A stretch of DNA of 61,623 nucleotides from a virus, in IMG/VR virus record IMGVR_UViG_3300030061_004427, positions 1-61,623 of that record; one strand, written 5' to 3'. The position numbers and the translations under genes were made by a program. Positions within the stretch are counted from its first letter, which is position 1, and the number at the start of each line of letters is the position of its first letter. The notes below the pieces were generated by a model. The model did no database searches. It had not been told where the DNA came from and saw nothing but the letters and a program-made list of their open reading frames with translations. Below are positions 59,517 through 61,623 of the stretch, piece after piece.

Positions 59517-60629
59517 TTAATTGTTTTTCTGGAAGAATGATTGATCACCCTTTCCGCCACCCTTAATCCTGCTTTTAACAACATTAGATTTTCCCTTTAC
59601 TGACGTTGGGTGTCCCTTTTTCTGGTTAACCAACGGTGTACCTTCGTCGGTTCCTTCACCATCAATACCATCTTTAATTTTGCCATCGCCTTCGCTATGA
59701 CCAACGGTCTGTGTATATTGTGAATGAACAACGTTTGCACTACCAGTTACGGGTGTTGGATTACCTTCTTTCTGGTTAACCAACGGTGTGCCAAGAATCT
59801 CTGCTTCGATTTCCTCGCCGAAGTAGTTAAAATTCTCTTCATCCTCTTCAGGATGGTCGCTCGTGCCGTAATCTCTTACTTCACTCTTACGACCTGTCTT
59901 TTTGTCGTAACGACGAGCTCTGTCCCCTTTGTTTCCACCGAAATGCTTCTCTTTCTCGGACTCGTCTTCATCGTATCCCATTTCGTCCTCGTCATCGTCG
60001 TAATCACCAAGAGCATCCTCGACATCTTCAATATCATCTGCTGCGTCCATTACGTCCATGAGTGCGTCATGTAAGTGTTTTGCAACTTCTTTTGGAATCT
60101 CGATAGTAATTGTATCAGTTTCGGTTGTTTCAACATCGACATCGTCTGTGTCAATACCGAGTTCTACTGCATCAATTTGTTCATCGTCCATAACTTCTTC
60201 GTATAAACGGTCAAAAATAGATTTGTTCTTAGCCATATTAGTATTTATACTCTCTTTGTTTATTTTTTCGTTTTCTGCCTTAAAATAGTCTGAAGCGTCC
60301 GTATCAGATAATTGCTTAACATCGTAAGCGTTACCTAATTTAATTTCTGGGTTATTTGGATCTAATTCCGTGCTTTTATAATTGTCGGCGCCGTTAGGTC
60401 CGGAGTTACCATGATAAAAGCCTTTATAACCTTCTGGCTTTTCAGCAGGTATGTCTGTGTTGCTGCCTTTTAGTTTTACTTTTTTACCGGCGCGCTCCCA
60501 GGTCTTACTAATAGGCTTGCCTGGTTTGATTTGTTGCTTGTGCGCCGCTTTACCTGGTGGATCACCAACTACAGCTTCATAAGCTTCTTCAATTTGTTTC
60601 AATTGTCTTTTACGATTTTTGATATACAT
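59517..60629 (-). CDS. Acidic prohead-core-like protein with internal promoter and second start
   Basis: 370 residues, no recognised domain, very acidic in the middle (DYDDDEDEMGYDEDESEKEK). The N-terminus MYIKNRKRQLKQIEEAYEAV has an IEE site. ATG 60236 (residue 132) starts MAKNKSIFDRLYEEVMDDEQ, another CTS-like leader, and has a perfect TATAAATA 5 nt upstream, so a 239-residue protein is probably made separately. The C-terminus carries two copies of GTPLVNQKxGxPTxVxGxxN. Acidic, helical and late: a scaffold-core or internal head protein is possible. Confidence 0.65.
   Translation of the reverse strand: MYIKNRKRQLKQIEEAYEAVVGDPPGKAAHKQQIKPGKPISKTWERAGKKVKLKGSNTDIPAEKPEGYKGFYHGNSGPNGADNYKSTELDPNNPEIKLGNAYDVKQLSDTDASDYFKAENEKINKESINTNMAKNKSIFDRLYEEVMDDEQIDAVELGIDTDDVDVETTETDTITIEIPKEVAKHLHDALMDVMDAADDIEDVEDALGDYDDDEDEMGYDEDESEKEKHFGGNKGDRARRYDKKTGRKSEVRDYGTSDHPEEDEENFNYFGEEIEAEILGTPLVNQKEGNPTPVTGSANVVHSQYTQTVGHSEGDGKIKDGIDGEGTDEGTPLVNQKKGHPTSVKGKSNVVKSRIKGGGKGDQSFFQKNN
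59593..59796 (-). repeat. Two-copy repeat in the C-terminus of the 59517 gene
   Basis: The block GTPLVNQK(E/K)G(N/H)PT then V(T/K)G(S/K)(A/S)NVV(H/K)S occurs twice, separated by about 30 residues. At the DNA level the GGTTAACCAGAA-type core is nearly the same in both copies. Confidence 0.8.
60242..60249 (-). promoter_or_regulatory. Perfect late promoter TATAAATA inside the 59517 gene
   Basis: TATAAATA, spacer CTAAT (5 nt), ATG 60236. The best match to the T4 late consensus in the window, and inside a longer open frame. Confidence 0.75.
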
Positions 60630-60644
60630 AAAATTATTTAATTG

Positions 60645-61193
60645 TTATGCGGATTTTAACCATTCATCTTGAATGTCTTCTGTAGTGTCAACTTCCGCGT
60701 ATTGTTTTTCAATTGCACTAATATCTTCACTCTTTACATGAAGCGTTTCATCATCATCTGTTTGTACAACAAATGTGTTTGGTGGATTAGAGACGATACC
60801 AACTATTTCACCGGTACCACCACCAATTCTATCTTCTATGTCAACGTACATACCGATACCAAATTCTTCTTCTTGTTCTTGCTGTTGTTGACCTGCTATT
60901 TTATTTTGAACTCTTTGCTGTACTCCTTGAGCAGCTCCAGCTACTGCAGCTTTCCCAACTTGTTTAGCAGCTGGCATTAAAGCTTTTGCACCTCTCACTG
61001 CTGCTCCCGCTATTTTTGGTGCATATTTTGCTGCTGTGCGAATCGCGGCGCCTGCTATAGGAGCAAGTTCTTGAACAACCTGTCGTTCTGTACCACCATC
61101 ATAACTAGTTATGGTGTTTTCTTCTACAATTTGCCCATATGCATCGGACAAATCAGACATTGCTCTATCACCTTTTGATTTAAAATATTTCAT
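60645..61193 (-). CDS. Unknown late-cluster protein, Ala-rich
   Basis: 182 residues from ATG 61193 (an ATG at 61232 overlaps the upstream gene). The start has SKGDRAMSDLSDAYGQIVEEN, an Ala-rich amphipathic stretch follows at about 50-95 (AAIRTAAKYAPKIAGAAVRG), then a Gln/Glu-rich linker and a small beta domain with GMYVDIEDRIGGGTGEIVGI. The beta part resembles a small KOW/SH3-like fold. Probably a virion-associated protein. Confidence 0.58.
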   Translation of the reverse strand: MKYFKSKGDRAMSDLSDAYGQIVEENTITSYDGGTERQVVQELAPIAGAAIRTAAKYAPKIAGAAVRGAKALMPAAKQVGKAAVAGAAQGVQQRVQNKIAGQQQQEQEEEFGIGMYVDIEDRIGGGTGEIVGIVSNPPNTFVVQTDDDETLHVKSEDISAIEKQYAEVDTTEDIQDEWLKSA

Positions 61194-61286
61194 ATCAGTA
61201 CCAACCGTGGTTTTCAATTGGCTTTCTTTCAACCTGTTCGTATGACTCCATTAATTGGGTCATTGCTCTATCACCTTTAGAAGAAT
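61152..61286 (-). repeat. Diverged duplication across a gene junction
   Basis: AAAGGTGATAGAGCAATG occurs at the end of the 61195 gene and again at the start of the 60645 gene, each followed by a similar helix (LMESYEQV and LSDAYGQI). This looks like an old tandem duplication that now spans two genes. Confidence 0.65.
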
Positions 61287-61623
61287 AATAAACCTCTTCA
61301 TTCTCATGACAAGGTACGTGATCACAGCGTTCGTCTTTACCGTCGCCGTCATCATATTTACCCTTCTTTTCTTCATCTTCGTCTTTATCTAAATCAGGCC
61401 ATTTTCTTGCAACACATCTGTCGATACCTTCTGGATCTGGAGCATTACGTGCATATGATTTAGCAGCTATTGCTCTTTTTCTTGTATTAACAGGGTATGT
61501 TCCATCAGCGGCACCACCAGATGGTCCACAAAATTCGTCTTTATCTACGTCTGTATAAGCTCCAGCACTCGAACTACCTTCACGGTCTCTTTCGTCGTCT
61601 AGATCTTTACCCCAACGATGTTT
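61195..61623 (-). CDS. DUF6582-like phage protein (5' end outside window)
   Basis: The last 142 codons and stop of a longer gene. DKDEFCGPSGGAADGTYPVN followed by TRKRAIAAKSYARNAPDPEG and IDRCVARK matches the DUF6582-type module often placed in phage head or hypothetical proteins. The end, YYSSKGDRAMTQLMESYEQV, resembles the start of the next gene. Two bases after this stop the next gene begins (TGATATG). Confidence 0.6.
   Translation of the reverse strand, partial: KHRWGKDLDDERDREGSSSAGAYTDVDKDEFCGPSGGAADGTYPVNTRKRAIAAKSYARNAPDPEGIDRCVARKWPDLDKDEDEEKKGKYDDGDGKDERCDHVPCHENEEVYYSSKGDRAMTQLMESYEQVERKPIENHGWY

Noticed and set aside
1-61623. CRISPR arrays, insertion sequences or integrase/attachment sites
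   Set aside because: No regularly spaced repeats, transposase or integrase frames were found; genes are closely packed and lytic-type.

Overview
The window is a 61.6 kb piece of a T4-like (tailed, myovirus-type) phage genome. It is AT-rich (about one third G+C by eye) and densely packed, with no gene-free stretch longer than about 100 bases. Hallmark genes in view are DNA polymerase gp43, UvsX, UvsY, UvsW, gp46/gp47, gp41 helicase, gp61 primase, gp32, sliding clamp gp45, the T4-type RNase H, late sigma factor gp55 and a neck protein (gp14-like). The phage-borne outer-membrane protein and lipoprotein imply a Gram-negative host. The overall gene content (preQ0 genes, PhoH, sugar enzymes, a DUF6267 ligase-like protein) resembles marine T4-like phages of cyanobacteria or SAR11-type hosts, but the host cannot be fixed from sequence alone.

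Layout. 1-6.3 kb: mostly minus-strand genes for 7-deazaguanine synthesis (queE, queD), small late-type proteins, an HtrL-type glycosyltransferase and a sulfotransferase, with phoH on plus. 6.3-12.1 kb: folE, a 2OG oxygenase, a retropepsin-like protein, a histone H1 (Hc1)-like peptide, a miniature MscS-like protein, an outer-membrane barrel, a lipoprotein and a second sulfotransferase. 12.1-19.0 kb: a minus-strand late cluster with a nucleotidyltransferase, a DUF6267 ligase-like protein, a nuclease-like protein and small proteins, many with capsid-targeting-like N-termini. 19.0-54.7 kb: mainly plus strand, with replication and recombination genes interleaved with glycosyltransferases, sugar epimerases, methyltransferase folds, a carbamoyltransferase, QueC and a class II glutamine amidotransferase. 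54.7-61.6 kb: small unknown genes, then a minus-strand structural and internal-protein cluster with the neck protein.

Two promoter grammars recur. Early-type promoters read TTGAnn-N16-TATAAT (sometimes N17) and lie only 5-11 nt before the start codon. Late-type promoters carry a T4 gp55-type box (nnTAAATA), very often exactly 5 nt before the start codon. Both imply leaderless or nearly leaderless mRNAs, and the fixed spacing helped choose several GTG starts. In at least four divergent intergenic gaps an early promoter on one strand overlaps or abuts a late promoter on the other.

The most notable systems are: (1) a full FolE-QueD-QueE-QueC set for preQ0, in which QueC has lost three of its four zinc cysteines and a free class II amidotransferase lies 1.5 kb away, so a split Gat-QueC making an archaeosine-like DNA base is possible; (2) more than ten proteins with short N-terminal leaders ending in (L/I)xE, like the T4 capsid-targeting sequence cut by the gp21 protease, including two enzymes; and (3) a sugar, sulfation and carbamoylation gene set threaded through the replisome genes.
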